Assembly: GCF_036967205.1 (NCBI RefSeq)
Contig: NZ_CP146022.1
Span: forward strand, 2,542,001 to 2,606,000
Source: Streptomyces sp. Q6
GTDB taxonomy: Bacteria; Actinomycetota; Actinomycetes; Streptomycetales; Streptomycetaceae
Length of the DNA stretch: 64,000 nt
Reading direction: 5' to 3'
Positions 34,171 to 43,580 of this stretch are shown here, one piece after another; positions within the stretch are counted from its first letter, which is position 1, and the number at the start of each line of letters is the position of its first letter. The position numbers and the translations under genes were made by a program. The notes under the pieces were generated by a model, which made no database searches, was not told the DNA's origin, and saw nothing but the letters and a program-made list of their open reading frames with translations.

Positions 34171-36348
34171 TCAGTCCCTGGGCAGCCCCAGGATCCGTTC
34201 CGCCACCACGTTGAGCTGCACCTGTGTCGTCCCTCCGGCGATCGTCAGGCACCGCGACAGCAGGAAGCCGTGGAGGGCGCGCTCCCCCGGTCCCTCCCTC
34301 AACGCACCGGCGGGGCCGAGGAGTTCGAGGGCCAGTTCCGCGACCTTCTGCTGGTGCGGCGTCTGGACCAGTTTGCGGACCGAGGCGCCCGCGCCGGGCT
34401 CCTCGCCCGCGACCTGCCGCGTCGTCGTGCGCAGACCGACGCAGGCGAGCGCGTGCGCCTCCGCCGCGAGCGCGCCGATCCGCGCCCGGTACGCGCCGTC
34501 GAGGTCGCCCGCGCGTGCCAGGAGCGCCTCCAGACCCGTGTCGAAGGTCAACTGGTCGGCCATGTGGACGCGTTCGTTGCCGAGCGTGTGGCGGGCGACG
34601 CGCCAGCCGTCGTCGACCTCGCCGACCACCGCGTCGGCGGGCAGCAGGACGTCGTCGAAGTAGACCTCGTTGAAGAGGGAGTCGCCGGTGATCTCGCGCA
34701 GGGGGCGGATGTCGATGCCGTCGGTGTGCTTCATGTCGACGAGGAAGTAGGTCAGACCCTTGTGCTTGGGCGCGTCCGGGTTGGTGCGGGCCAGCAGGAT
34801 GCCGTGGTCGGCCCATTGCGCGGCGCTCGTCCACACCTTCTGCCCGTTGATCCGCCACCGCCCGTCGGGCATCCGCTCCGCGCGCGTGCGCAGCGAGGCG
34901 AGGTCGGAGCCCGCGCCGGGTTCCGAGAAGAGCTGGCACCACAGGACGTCGCCGCGCAGGGTCGCCGGGAGGTGCCGCTCACGCTGCGCCTCGGTGCCGT
35001 ACGTCAGAAGGGAGGGGACGACCCAGGTCGCGATGCCGAGGTCGCTCACCTTCACGCCCGCCGCCCTCAACTCCTCCTGGACGGCGAGCTGTTGGACGGG
35101 CCCGGCGCCCAGTCCGTACGGCGGCGGCAGGTGCGGGGCCGCGTATCCGGTGGGTGCGAGGGCGCGGCGGGCAGCCGCCGGGTCGAGGCCGCGGGCACCC
35201 TCGACGACGCCGCGGGCGCTCTCCCGGTACGCGTCGGCCTCCGCCGGCAGATCGAGCCGCAGTTCGCGGCGGGCCCCGGACTCCGCGAGCCGCACGGCCC
35301 GCAGCCGGTGCGCGTCCCCGGCGCCGAGCAGTTGCCGGGCGACGACGGCCCGGCGCAGATAGAGGTGGGCGTCGTGCTCCCAGGTGAAGCCGATGCCGCC
35401 GAGGATCTGCACGCAGTCCTTGGCGCAGCTGTACGCGGCGTCGAGCGCGGCCCCGGCGGCGAGCGCGGCGACCAGGCCGCGCACGTCGGCGGCGGTCCCC
35501 TCCTCCAGCGCCCGCGCCGCGTCCCACACCAGGGCGCAGGACTGCTCGACCCGTACGAGCATGTCGGCGCAGAGGTGCTTGACGCCCTGGAACCGGCCGA
35601 TGGGCCGCCCGAACTGCTCGCGCACCTTGGCGTGCTCGGCGGCCGTGCCGAGCGCCCAGGCGGCGTTCCCGCACGCGTCGGCCGCGAGCAGCACGGCCGC
35701 GAGGTCCCGCACGAGCGCGGAGTCGACGTCGAGGACGCGGGCGGCGGGGACGACGGCGCCGGTCGCGACGACCTCGGCGGTGGGCCGGGTCGGGTCGGCG
35801 CTCTCGTGGGCCCGGACGGTGAGGCCCGGGGTGCCGGCGTCGACGGCGAGCCACAGGTCGCCGGAGTCGCCCCGCGCCGCGAGGACGAGCAGGTCGGCGT
35901 CGGCCCCGGTGAGGACCGGTGGCGCGGTCCCGTCGAGCACGATCCCGTCGGGCCCGGCGACCGCGCCGATCCCGCCGGGTCCGAGCGCGACGGCGCCGAT
36001 CCGGCCGCCCTCGGCGAGGCTCCGCGCCAGGTCGCCCCGGCCGGCCCGGCGCAGCAGCTCGGCCGCGAGCACGCTGCCCAGGAACGGTCCGGGCAGCGCC
36101 GCACGCCCCGCCTCCTCGGCGACCACGGCGAGATCGAGCAGGGTCCCGCCCCCGCCTCCGTACGCCTCGGGGAGGTGCACGCCGAGCAGCCCCTGCCCGG
36201 CGGCGCCGTCCCAGTAGAGGGGGCGGTGGCCCGGGGCGGGCGGGGCGTCGAGCAGTTTGCGCACCTCTTCGGGCGGTACGGCGCGCGCGATCCAGCCGCG
36301 CACGGATTCCGCGAGTTCCCGCTGTTCCTGCGTGATGGCGATGCCCAT
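34171..36348 (-). CDS. Double-domain acyl-CoA dehydrogenase, FadE34-like
   Basis: A 725-residue protein made of two fused acyl-CoA dehydrogenase halves. The N-terminal half (1-350) has GQGLLGVHLPEAYGGGGGTL, EQFGRPIGRFQGVKHLCADM and CVQILGGIGFTWEHDAHLYL. The C-terminal half (about 360-725) has WCQLFSEPGAGSDLASLRTR, RINGQKVWTSAAQWADHGIL and IAGGTTQVQLNVVAERILGL. This matches mycobacterial FadE34 (Rv3573c), a single-chain equivalent of the two-subunit ACADs used on steroid side chains and a KstR target. A KstR-type box lies 12 bp upstream of the ATG. Substrate inferred. Confidence 0.9.
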   Translation of the reverse strand: MGIAITQEQRELAESVRGWIARAVPPEEVRKLLDAPPAPGHRPLYWDGAAGQGLLGVHLPEAYGGGGGTLLDLAVVAEEAGRAALPGPFLGSVLAAELLRRAGRGDLARSLAEGGRIGAVALGPGGIGAVAGPDGIVLDGTAPPVLTGADADLLVLAARGDSGDLWLAVDAGTPGLTVRAHESADPTRPTAEVVATGAVVPAARVLDVDSALVRDLAAVLLAADACGNAAWALGTAAEHAKVREQFGRPIGRFQGVKHLCADMLVRVEQSCALVWDAARALEEGTAADVRGLVAALAAGAALDAAYSCAKDCVQILGGIGFTWEHDAHLYLRRAVVARQLLGAGDAHRLRAVRLAESGARRELRLDLPAEADAYRESARGVVEGARGLDPAAARRALAPTGYAAPHLPPPYGLGAGPVQQLAVQEELRAAGVKVSDLGIATWVVPSLLTYGTEAQRERHLPATLRGDVLWCQLFSEPGAGSDLASLRTRAERMPDGRWRINGQKVWTSAAQWADHGILLARTNPDAPKHKGLTYFLVDMKHTDGIDIRPLREITGDSLFNEVYFDDVLLPADAVVGEVDDGWRVARHTLGNERVHMADQLTFDTGLEALLARAGDLDGAYRARIGALAAEAHALACVGLRTTTRQVAGEEPGAGASVRKLVQTPHQQKVAELALELLGPAGALREGPGERALHGFLLSRCLTIAGGTTQVQLNVVAERILGLPRD

Positions 36349-36359
36349 GGCGCGCACGG

Positions 36360-36373
36360 TAGAACACGTTCCA
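36360..36373. promoter_or_regulatory. KstR-type operator TAGAACACGTTCCA
   Basis: Exact fit to TNNAACNNGTTNNA, 12 bp upstream of the FadE34-like start codon. Confidence 0.75.
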
Positions 36374-36391
36374 GTAGAGCGGAAGACCGAA

Positions 36392-36408
36392 TCTGACACT
36401 GGGTCAGA
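36392..36408. promoter_or_regulatory. 17-bp palindrome TCTGACACTGGGTCAGA
   Basis: Perfect 6-bp arms with a 5-bp centre, 44 bp upstream of the FadE34-like gene and next to the KstR-type box. Member of the 17-bp site family. Confidence 0.65.
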
Positions 36409-36448
36409 AACGGCGAGGCCCTGGACCACGTAATGAAAAGGTCAAGGT

Positions 36449-36478
36449 TTGCACTGGTACGACGATCGTCGGAATAGT
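36449..36478 (+). promoter_or_regulatory. Putative promoter with embedded palindrome for the MFS gene
   Basis: TTGCAC (36449-36454) and AATAGT (36473-36478) are 18 bp apart. The spacer contains the perfect palindrome CGACGATCGTCG (36460-36471), positioned like a repressor site. Confidence 0.5.
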
Positions 36479-36569
36479 CGCCCGAGGAAACAGGTTCGGG
36501 TTACACGCAACCTGCCCGCACACCGCCGTGCACGCGACCCCCCAACCTGCCTTCCGGAGGCCCTCCGTA

Positions 36570-38300
36570 ATGTCACAGCCGACGACCCCAACCCGCCGAA
36601 CAGGCGGCGTCGTCCCCGTCCTCGCCTTCGCCGGCATCGTCGTGGCGGTCATGCAGACGCTGCTCGTCCCGGTGATCAAGGACCTGCCCGAGCTGCTGAG
36701 CACCGCACCCTCCAACGCCACGTGGGTCCTCACCGCGACCCTGCTCGCCGGCGCCGTCGCCACCCCGATCATGGGCCGCCTCGGTGACCTCGCGGGCAAG
36801 CGCCGGATGCTCCTCACCAGCCTCGCCATCATGGTCGTCGGCTCCCTCATCTGCGGTTTCACCGACAACCTGATCGTGATGATCGTCGGCCGCGCGCTCC
36901 AGGGCTTCGCCATGGGCGCCATCCCGCTGGGCATCGGCCTGATGCGCGACATGCTGCCGCGCGAGAAGCTCGGCTCGGCGATGGCCCTGATGTCCTCGTC
37001 CATCGGCGTCGGCGGTGGCCTGGCCCTGCCGCTCGCCGCGCTCGTCGCCCAGCACGCCGACTGGCACGCGCTGTTCTTCGGCGCCGCCGGCCTCGGCGTC
37101 GTCTCGATCGTCCTCACCCTCGTCTTCGTCCCGGAGAGCCCGCTGCGGGCCCAGGGAACGTTCGACATCGCGGGCGCGGTCGGCCTCTCCGTCGGCCTCG
37201 TCCTCCTCCTGCTGCCGATCACCAAGGGCAGCGACTGGGGCTGGAGCAGCGGCACCACGCTCGGCCTGTTCGCCGCGGCGCTCGTCGTCCTGCTCGCCTG
37301 GGGCGCGATGGAGCTGCGCCTGAAGGCCCCGCTCGTCGACCTGCGCACCACGGCCCGCCGCGAGGTCCTGCTCACGAACCTCGCCTCGATCATGGTCGGT
37401 GTCGCCTTCTACGCGATCTCCCTGGTCCTGCCCCAGCTCCTCCAGCTCCCCTCCGCCACCGGCTACGGCCTCGGCCAGTCGATGGTCGTCGCCGGTCTGT
37501 GCGTGGCGCCGCTGGGCCTGACGATGATGTTCACGGCCCCGGTCTACGCCCGCCTTTCGGCGAAGTTCGGCCCGAAGGTCACCCTCATCCTCGGCATGCT
37601 GATCATCGCGATCGGCTACGGCGCGGGCCTCGGCCTGATGAGCGCCCCCTGGCAGACGATCGTGATCTCGGTCATCGTCGGCGCGGGCATCGGCCTCGCG
37701 TACTCCTCGCTCCCGGCCCTGATCATCGGCGCGGTCGACCCGTCCGAGACCGGCGCGGCCAACGGCCTCAACACCCTGATGCGCTCCATCGGCACCTCGG
37801 TGTCGTCGGCGGTCATCGGCATGGTCCTGGCCAACACCGCCGACCACGTGGGCGGCGTCGCGATCCCGACCATGCACGGCTTCCGCGTCTCGTTCCTGAT
37901 CGCCACCGCGGCGGTCGCGATCGGTGTCGTCCTGGCCCTGTTCCTGCCCCAGCGCAAGGTCGCCGTCGTCCAGCTGCGCGCCAGCAGCGAGGAGGACGCC
38001 AACCTGGCCAACGCCGAAGAGGTCCTCGCCCACTTCCGCGGCCAGGTCCTCGACCCGGCGGGCATGCCCGTCGCCCGCGCCAAGGTGACGCTCATCGACC
38101 GCCGCGGCCGCCAGGCCGGCGCGGCGCTGACCGACCTCGAAGGCCACTACGCCCTCGACGTCCCGGACGCCGGCGCGTACGTCCTCGCGGTCACCGCCGC
38201 GGGCCACGCCCCGCGCGCCTCGGCCGCCACGCACCACGGCGAGAACCGCCCGGTACGGGTGGACCTGGCGCTGGAGGCGGTCGCCGAGTCGGTCCGGTAG
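36570..38300 (+). CDS. MFS transporter (DHA2) fused to a C-terminal carboxypeptidase-regulatory-like domain
   Basis: A 576-residue protein. Residues 10-470 form 14 membrane helices with motif A at GRLGDLAGKRRMLL and LMRDMLPREKLGSAMALMSS. From about residue 490 comes a soluble cytoplasmic or external tail, HFRGQVLDPAGMPVARAKVT-LIDRRGRQAG, then LTDLEGHYALDVPDAGAYVL, a CarboxypepD_reg (transthyretin-like) beta-sandwich. This fusion recurs in Streptomyces MFS exporters; the role of the tail is unknown. GGAGG ribosome site upstream, strong terminator downstream. No linked regulator except a palindrome in the promoter. Confidence 0.92.
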   Translation: MSQPTTPTRRTGGVVPVLAFAGIVVAVMQTLLVPVIKDLPELLSTAPSNATWVLTATLLAGAVATPIMGRLGDLAGKRRMLLTSLAIMVVGSLICGFTDNLIVMIVGRALQGFAMGAIPLGIGLMRDMLPREKLGSAMALMSSSIGVGGGLALPLAALVAQHADWHALFFGAAGLGVVSIVLTLVFVPESPLRAQGTFDIAGAVGLSVGLVLLLLPITKGSDWGWSSGTTLGLFAAALVVLLAWGAMELRLKAPLVDLRTTARREVLLTNLASIMVGVAFYAISLVLPQLLQLPSATGYGLGQSMVVAGLCVAPLGLTMMFTAPVYARLSAKFGPKVTLILGMLIIAIGYGAGLGLMSAPWQTIVISVIVGAGIGLAYSSLPALIIGAVDPSETGAANGLNTLMRSIGTSVSSAVIGMVLANTADHVGGVAIPTMHGFRVSFLIATAAVAIGVVLALFLPQRKVAVVQLRASSEEDANLANAEEVLAHFRGQVLDPAGMPVARAKVTLIDRRGRQAGAALTDLEGHYALDVPDAGAYVLAVTAAGHAPRASAATHHGENRPVRVDLALEAVAESVR

Positions 38301-38341
38301 GCGCCACCGCGGGCGGCTCGGTCGCGGAGGCACTCGAACGG

Positions 38342-38390
38342 GACAGCCGCCCGGGGGCGTCGTACGGCACGACGCCCCCGGGCGGCTGTC
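38342..38390. terminator. 22-bp perfect hairpin terminator
   Basis: Arms 38342-38363 and 38369-38390 are perfectly complementary with a 5-nt loop, between the converging MFS and NACHT genes. No T-run, as is common in Streptomyces. It should stop transcription from both sides. The rest of 38301-38567 shows no gene. Confidence 0.88.
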
Positions 38391-38567
38391 GCCGCCCCGC
38401 GACCGGACTCGGCGACTTCACCGCGGGTGGGGTTGCGAGGGGGTCGGGCAGCACGGAGTGCGCGTCGGCGGCACCGGAGGGGACTGCCTGAAGTCGCCAT
38501 CCCCGCCGGCGCCGTCCGTGACTCCGAGGCCCGGCGCGCTGTCACTTCCAGGTCGCGCCGGAGACGT

Positions 38568-41500
38568 TCAGGGCGTTCGTGGCGGGGGTGGTCCGCAGTC
38601 GGGACCAGCGGTCGCGAGGGCCAGCACCCGCTGGGCCGATTCCATCGGTGGCAGCCCGGCAGAGCCGTGGGCCAGTGCGGCGATCAGCTCCAGCACCTCC
38701 GGGTCGTCGGAACAGTGCTCCGCGACAGCGTGCACCGCCGACTCCAGGACGGTCTCATCCGTCTCACCGCGCACGGCGTCCAGCACCAGGGCGCGAACAC
38801 CCGGATCGCCCCACCATCGGTCGGCCAGCATCTGCAGAGCCGTGCCGCGCAGGTCCAGCGCGCCCTGCCGTACCAGCGCCAGGAAGAGCGGCAGTGAGTC
38901 CTCGTGCCGCCGCCAGTACCGGAGAGAGCAGAGGAAGTCCCGGTCCACGTACGAGAACAGTTCCTCGCTGTGCAGTTCACGTACCCGTTCCTCAGCGACG
39001 GCCCGCACCTCCGCGTCGCCCGGCCAGTGCTCGACCAGCAGCCGCAACGCGAGGGCCCGAGTGGCCGGATCGGTCTCCACTCGGGGCATGTCCATGAGCA
39101 GGGCCCGCACCTCCGTGGAGCCCGGCCAGTGGCGCACCAGTGCGCGCAGCGCCGCCTCGCGCACGTCCAGGTCACCCTCGGTGGCCGCCGAGTCGATCAG
39201 CAGCCGGTACACGTCCTCGCCCTGCGGCCATCGTTCGGCCACCAGTCCCAGCGTGTCCACGTGCTCCCCCGCACGCGCCAGGTCGAAGGCCAGTGCGCGG
39301 ACCTCGGGGTCCGCCGGCCATCTATCGGCCAGCGCACGCACCGCGGTGCCGCGCAGGTTCCGGTCGGCATCGGTCCGCGCCACCTCGAAGAGCTCGTTCC
39401 GGTCGGTGGCGTCCTTGCGCCACAGGTCTTCGAGGACCTCCCGCGCCACGTAGTGCAAGGTCGCGTCATTGTCACCGGTGGCAAGGGTCCGGAGCAGCTG
39501 ACGCGTCGGCCCGTGATCCGGCCGTAGTCGGGCGAGCAAGCGTGTCGCGGACTCCCGTACCGGCCAGAGCGCGTCGCCCTGTACCCATCCGGCGAACAGG
39601 TCGTGGATCTCCGGATCCTGTCCCCAGTGGTCCATGAGCCCGCGCATGGCGACCTGCGGCACGGTGTAGTCGTCGTCGAGCGACGCCCACGCGATGAGGA
39701 GCGTCCGGACGTCGACGTCACCGGGCCGATGCCGGGCGAGCAGCCGCAGGATTTCGCCCGGCATGTCCGCACGGGTCTCGCCTCTCACCCTCGGGCCGAT
39801 GCGGGGCATGTGCGGACCGAGGGCGGCGGCCCAGCGTTCGACGACCGCCTCGTGGTCCACGTCGTCCGCGAACCGTACGTTCGAGCGGCGGAGGATTTCA
39901 CGCAGCAGGAATCGGACGCCGTCGCCGGCCGGCCGGGCCTCGGCCAGTGCCCACAGGGCCACCCACCGCACTCTCGCCGAGACCTGTTCCCGGGCCACCG
40001 CGGAGAACACCGCAAGCGCGCCCGTGTCGCCCCGCCAGTTTCGTGCCAGTCCCCCCAGCGCGGTCCGCCGCACCTCCTCGTCCTCTCCCTCCCGGGCCAG
40101 GTCACGGAGCAGCCCGTACACCTCGCTGTCGCTCGGCCAGCCCTCGGCCAGCGCCTCGAGGAAGAGCACCCGGTCGAACGGGCTGTACGCGTCGCGCGTG
40201 AAGCGGATCAGCTCCTCCCGGGACGGCCGGAGCAGGCAGACGATGCGCGGTGTGTCCGTGCTCGGGGAGAACTGGCCACGCGTGCGGAACCAGGCGAGGA
40301 ATGCCTCCCTGCCCACCCAGTAGGGACCGAACGACGCCAGTGCCGAGAAGACCGGGGTCAACTCGACGGGCACCCACGGAGTGTTGAGCACATCCGTCAG
40401 GGCCTTGACGGCCCGCTCGCTCTGACTGTTCAGCAGGCCGATCTTCGGGACCTCCGCGAGCGCCCGGATGGCGACCTCCAGCAGAGCGGTCGTGCCGAGG
40501 TCGCCCCGGCCGTCGTGGAGATCGAGGAGACGGTCGATCGCTGCCGCCGCGTCCGACGGCTGCAACTGGCCGATGAGCAGCAGGAGTACCTCGTGCCAGG
40601 CCGGGTCGTGCGCATGCGGGGCGATCACCTGATCCAGGAGCTCCTGCGGCGTCCACGCCCGGCCCCGCGTATAGCGCTGGTAGATGTCGGCGGCCAGGTG
40701 CTCCAGGAAGGCGCGGTGGACGAAACCGTAGACCTCGCTGCCGTACCGGGCGAGGATGAAGTTGCGTTCACGCAGCTGCGAGACCAGCGCCCGCGCGCCC
40801 GTCCTGGCGGGGCCGAGTGGCAGCCCGTACTGCTCCAGCTGGGTGCGCAGCAGTTCTTCGAGGTCGTCTCCGTGGATGTGGTTCCCGGCGATACCGTGCG
40901 TGCCCGCCTGCATGGCGTGCGCCAGCATCATCAGCACCTCTTGGCGGTCGAGGCCGTCGAGGACGTCCTTGATGGCGGGCGGAAGATCGGCTTCCAGGTG
41001 TTTGGCCTGCTGGTCCCACTGCGCCGTGAGAACGGTCACGGCCTGCCGGTACACACCGATACGGTCCTTGGGCAGGGGCTGGCGGCGGCCGACGATCGCC
41101 AGAATGGTCAACAGCAGCGGGTTTCCGGCGAGTTCACGGATCGGCCGGGAGTCGCGCACCGCGTCCTGGAGGCGCTGGGCGAGCAGGGCCGCCTTCTCGG
41201 TGTCCGTGGGCGCCGACAGCGTGTACCAGCGCTCGGTGAACGTGGCGATCTGCTCCGTGTCGAGGTCCTGAAGCATGTAGTGCGTGAAGTCCGCGCCGTC
41301 GAAGACGTGGCGCTTGTACCCGATGACACGCGACGTCACCACGATGCGAGCCTGCGGCCAGCGCGCGGCGAAGGCGGCGATCTGTTCCGAGGCGGCCTGG
41401 CGCACCTTGGGGTCGAAGACCTCGTCGAGACCGTCGAAGACGACCACGGCTCGGCCCGTGTGCAGCAGATGACGCAGCACGGACGGTGGCACGCACAGGC

Positions 41501-42413
41501 CGAGCTGGTCCTGACGGTGCGCGAGGAAGTCCTCGTACGTCCGCTGGTGCCACTGCGGTTCGGCGTACTGCCTGAGTTCGACGATGACGCCCACCCGGTC
41601 GGCGAGCGCCGGTGGGACGTCTGCGCGTGACCCGCTGCCCGCGAGTGTGAGGGCCAGGTACTTCGCCAGTGTCGACTTGCCGGCTCCGGGGTCCCCGAGG
41701 AGCACGTGCTTACGGGTGTCCTTCTCGCCCAGCACCTGGAGCACGGGTCGTGTCGGGCGCTGCTCGTACGCGCCCCGCAGCTCCTTGAGTGCGTCCAGGG
41801 TGCCGCTCGGCAGGTGGTCGGACTCCGGCAGCTCCCCCGATTCGACCAGCCTGCGGACCAGTTCGCGCGGTAGCTCCACGGGCGGCGGGTCCGCCCGGAC
41901 GCCGGGCTCGACGAAGACCTCCCTGAGCCGGATGTCGGGGTGGCGGCCCTGGTCGTCGAGCGGCAGCAGCACCTCCAGGTCCAGGTGGCCCCAGGTCTCC
42001 CGGGCCCGCTCGGCGTACGCGGTGAGGGCGGCCTCGATGTCGTGCGCCGTCGCGTCGGATACGCCGCCCGCCTCCAAGAACCTGACCAGCGCGGTGTGTT
42101 CGGCCTTCCAGACGGTCAGGTCGAAGAGGGCGGGTGAGGCAGGGGACTTCGTGGCGGCGGCGTGCGCCCGGCAGGCCGCGACGAACGAGGCGACCACGTC
42201 CCAGTCGGGCGCCTTCACGCCCTTCCCCGACAGCAGCCGGCTCACCGTGTTCGCCGTCAGGGCCCGGCCGCCCGGCGCCTTGCCCGCCATGCGTCCGGAG
42301 GCCGCCACGAGGTCGGCGTTCTTCGCGCCCGCCGCGTCTCGCAGGTCACGCAAGCGGTGCGTGAACCCGCGGCGCGCGACCACGTCCGGACCGTCAGCAT
42401 CATGCGTCGTCAT
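38568..42413 (-). CDS. HTH-NACHT-HEAT STAND NTPase (NLR-like)
   Basis: A 1281-residue protein. Residues 15-80 form an XRE-like HTH (FTHRLRDLRDAAGAKNADLV, then LTANTVSRLLSGKG). The NACHT NTPase has Walker A LLGDPGAGKSTLAKYL (about 239-254), the extended acidic Walker B AVVVFDGLDEVFD (about 322-334), sensor RIVVTSRVIGYKR, and a winged-helix region with LAGNPLLLTILAIVGRR. From about 690 to the end there are HEAT-like repeats of about 31-60 residues marked by W-P-x-D-x-EVR-x-L (for example WPADPEVRALA, WPGDAEVRAVA, WWGDPGVRALV). Bacterial NACHT proteins of this kind can act in phage defence. The N-terminal HTH suggests DNA binding or an adaptor rather than a nuclease effector. Divergent small membrane protein next door. 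Confidence 0.9.
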   Translation of the reverse strand: MTTHDADGPDVVARRGFTHRLRDLRDAAGAKNADLVAASGRMAGKAPGGRALTANTVSRLLSGKGVKAPDWDVVASFVAACRAHAAATKSPASPALFDLTVWKAEHTALVRFLEAGGVSDATAHDIEAALTAYAERARETWGHLDLEVLLPLDDQGRHPDIRLREVFVEPGVRADPPPVELPRELVRRLVESGELPESDHLPSGTLDALKELRGAYEQRPTRPVLQVLGEKDTRKHVLLGDPGAGKSTLAKYLALTLAGSGSRADVPPALADRVGVIVELRQYAEPQWHQRTYEDFLAHRQDQLGLCVPPSVLRHLLHTGRAVVVFDGLDEVFDPKVRQAASEQIAAFAARWPQARIVVTSRVIGYKRHVFDGADFTHYMLQDLDTEQIATFTERWYTLSAPTDTEKAALLAQRLQDAVRDSRPIRELAGNPLLLTILAIVGRRQPLPKDRIGVYRQAVTVLTAQWDQQAKHLEADLPPAIKDVLDGLDRQEVLMMLAHAMQAGTHGIAGNHIHGDDLEELLRTQLEQYGLPLGPARTGARALVSQLRERNFILARYGSEVYGFVHRAFLEHLAADIYQRYTRGRAWTPQELLDQVIAPHAHDPAWHEVLLLLIGQLQPSDAAAAIDRLLDLHDGRGDLGTTALLEVAIRALAEVPKIGLLNSQSERAVKALTDVLNTPWVPVELTPVFSALASFGPYWVGREAFLAWFRTRGQFSPSTDTPRIVCLLRPSREELIRFTRDAYSPFDRVLFLEALAEGWPSDSEVYGLLRDLAREGEDEEVRRTALGGLARNWRGDTGALAVFSAVAREQVSARVRWVALWALAEARPAGDGVRFLLREILRRSNVRFADDVDHEAVVERWAAALGPHMPRIGPRVRGETRADMPGEILRLLARHRPGDVDVRTLLIAWASLDDDYTVPQVAMRGLMDHWGQDPEIHDLFAGWVQGDALWPVRESATRLLARLRPDHGPTRQLLRTLATGDNDATLHYVAREVLEDLWRKDATDRNELFEVARTDADRNLRGTAVRALADRWPADPEVRALAFDLARAGEHVDTLGLVAERWPQGEDVYRLLIDSAATEGDLDVREAALRALVRHWPGSTEVRALLMDMPRVETDPATRALALRLLVEHWPGDAEVRAVAEERVRELHSEELFSYVDRDFLCSLRYWRRHEDSLPLFLALVRQGALDLRGTALQMLADRWWGDPGVRALVLDAVRGETDETVLESAVHAVAEHCSDDPEVLELIAALAHGSAGLPPMESAQRVLALATAGPDCGPPPPRTP

Positions 42414-42592
42414 CGCCCCACCCCGAGCTCCGCGTGTCACGGCGTACCGAGCCGTCCCAAGGCTCGCGCTCAAGGTAGGCGACGACCTGCGACGACGTCA
42501 GCCGAATCCCAACTCGACACCGCTTGAAGGCCGTTGAGGGTATCGCGACGCAGGCTCACCTCATCGCATCCGCTTCCCGCCAGGAGGTCACC

Positions 42593-42799
42593 GTGAACTC
42601 GCTCCTCACCGACACACTCACCGCGCTCGGCCCGCTCGGCACCCTCGCCCTGCTCGTCTTCCTGCTGCTCTTCACCGGCATCGTGCTGCCCGCCGTATGG
42701 TCCCGGCACGCGTACCGCCGCACCGCGGCGCGACAGACCCTGACCGCGCTCGCCGACATCGGCCACCGTCTGCTGCGCCGCGTAGGGCCACCGCGGTGA
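42593..42799 (+). CDS. Small single-pass membrane protein, 68 aa
   Basis: GTG start with AGGAGG seven bases upstream. The product has one long hydrophobic helix (LGPLGTLALLVFLLLFTGIV, residues 13-32) followed by a basic tail, WSRHAYRRTAARQTLTALAD then RLLRRVGPPR. It is divergent from the NACHT gene across 179 bp and convergent with peptidase E. Similar small proteins occur in Streptomyces. A functional tie to the NACHT protein is possible but rests only on position. Confidence 0.7.
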   Translation: MNSLLTDTLTALGPLGTLALLVFLLLFTGIVLPAVWSRHAYRRTAARQTLTALADIGHRLLRRVGPPR

Positions 42800-42812
42800 T
42801 TCCCCTGCCGGA

Positions 42813-43535
42813 CTACGAGGCGTCGAACCGCGCCTCGATCTCCAGGAGTTCGGACACGTCCGACCCCGCCGCCAGTTCCTGGGGCTCGGCCCCGCGTCGG
42901 AACAGTCGCGCGGGGTGGGCGCCCTCCACCGAGGCGCGGGCGTCCGCGACCCGCAGCCACGAGCCCTCCCGGAGGCCGAGCACCGGCACGTCGTTCTCCT
43001 CCAGGAACTCCGTGAGGCGCTCCTCGCGGGTCTCGCCCTTGTGCGTGGAGGACGGGTCCGGGTCCAGGTAGTGCGGGTTGATCTGGAAGGGGACCAGGCC
43101 CAGCGCCTCGAAGGACGGGGGCTGCACGATCGGCATGTCGTTGGTCGTACGCAGCGTCGGCGCGGCCATGTTGGTGCCCGCGCTGGCCCCCATGTAGGGC
43201 AGGCCCGCGCGGACCGCCTTGGCCAGCGCGTCCCGCAGCCCCGTCCGGTACAGCGCACTCAGCAGCCGGAAGGAGTTGCCGCCGCCGATGAACACCGCGT
43301 CCGCGGCCGAGAGTTGAGCGAGCGGGTCGTCGCCCTCGTGGACTCCGTGGACCTCGATCCCGGCCCCGTCGAGCGCGCCGCGCACCCGCGCCGTGTACGC
43401 GTCGTGGTCGGCGAGCGCGTACGGCACGAACGCCAGGCGGGCCTTCGCGGGCAGGAAGCCGGTGACGATGTCGAGGGCGTGCTCCAGGTAACCCCGGCCG
43501 TACTGGGTGGAGTTGGAGAGCAGCAGCAGGTTCAT
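42813..43535 (-). CDS. pepE: Peptidase E (alpha-aspartyl dipeptidase)
   Basis: A 240-residue S51 serine peptidase. The N-terminal MNLLLLSNSTQYGRGYLEHA and the nucleophile elbow YMGASAGTNMAAPTLRTTND with catalytic Ser are diagnostic, as are the AVFIGGGNSFRLLSAL and QINPHYLDPDPSSTHKGETR blocks. It hydrolyses dipeptides with N-terminal Asp in the cytoplasm. It lies downstream of the IclR gene on the same strand, separated by a 20-bp triplicated repeat. Confidence 0.95.
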   Translation of the reverse strand: MNLLLLSNSTQYGRGYLEHALDIVTGFLPAKARLAFVPYALADHDAYTARVRGALDGAGIEVHGVHEGDDPLAQLSAADAVFIGGGNSFRLLSALYRTGLRDALAKAVRAGLPYMGASAGTNMAAPTLRTTNDMPIVQPPSFEALGLVPFQINPHYLDPDPSSTHKGETREERLTEFLEENDVPVLGLREGSWLRVADARASVEGAHPARLFRRGAEPQELAAGSDVSELLEIEARFDAS

Positions 43536-43580
43536 GGCGCGGGTGGCTCCTAATCGATGTCGGCGACAAGCGGTGTGCGC

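Noticed and set aside
38568-42413. A known multi-gene defence island around the NACHT gene
   Set aside because: Neighbours are an MFS exporter, peptidase E and an IclR regulator. No restriction-modification, toxin-antitoxin or CRISPR genes and no integrase or att-like repeats were seen, so only the NACHT/small-protein pair is proposed.
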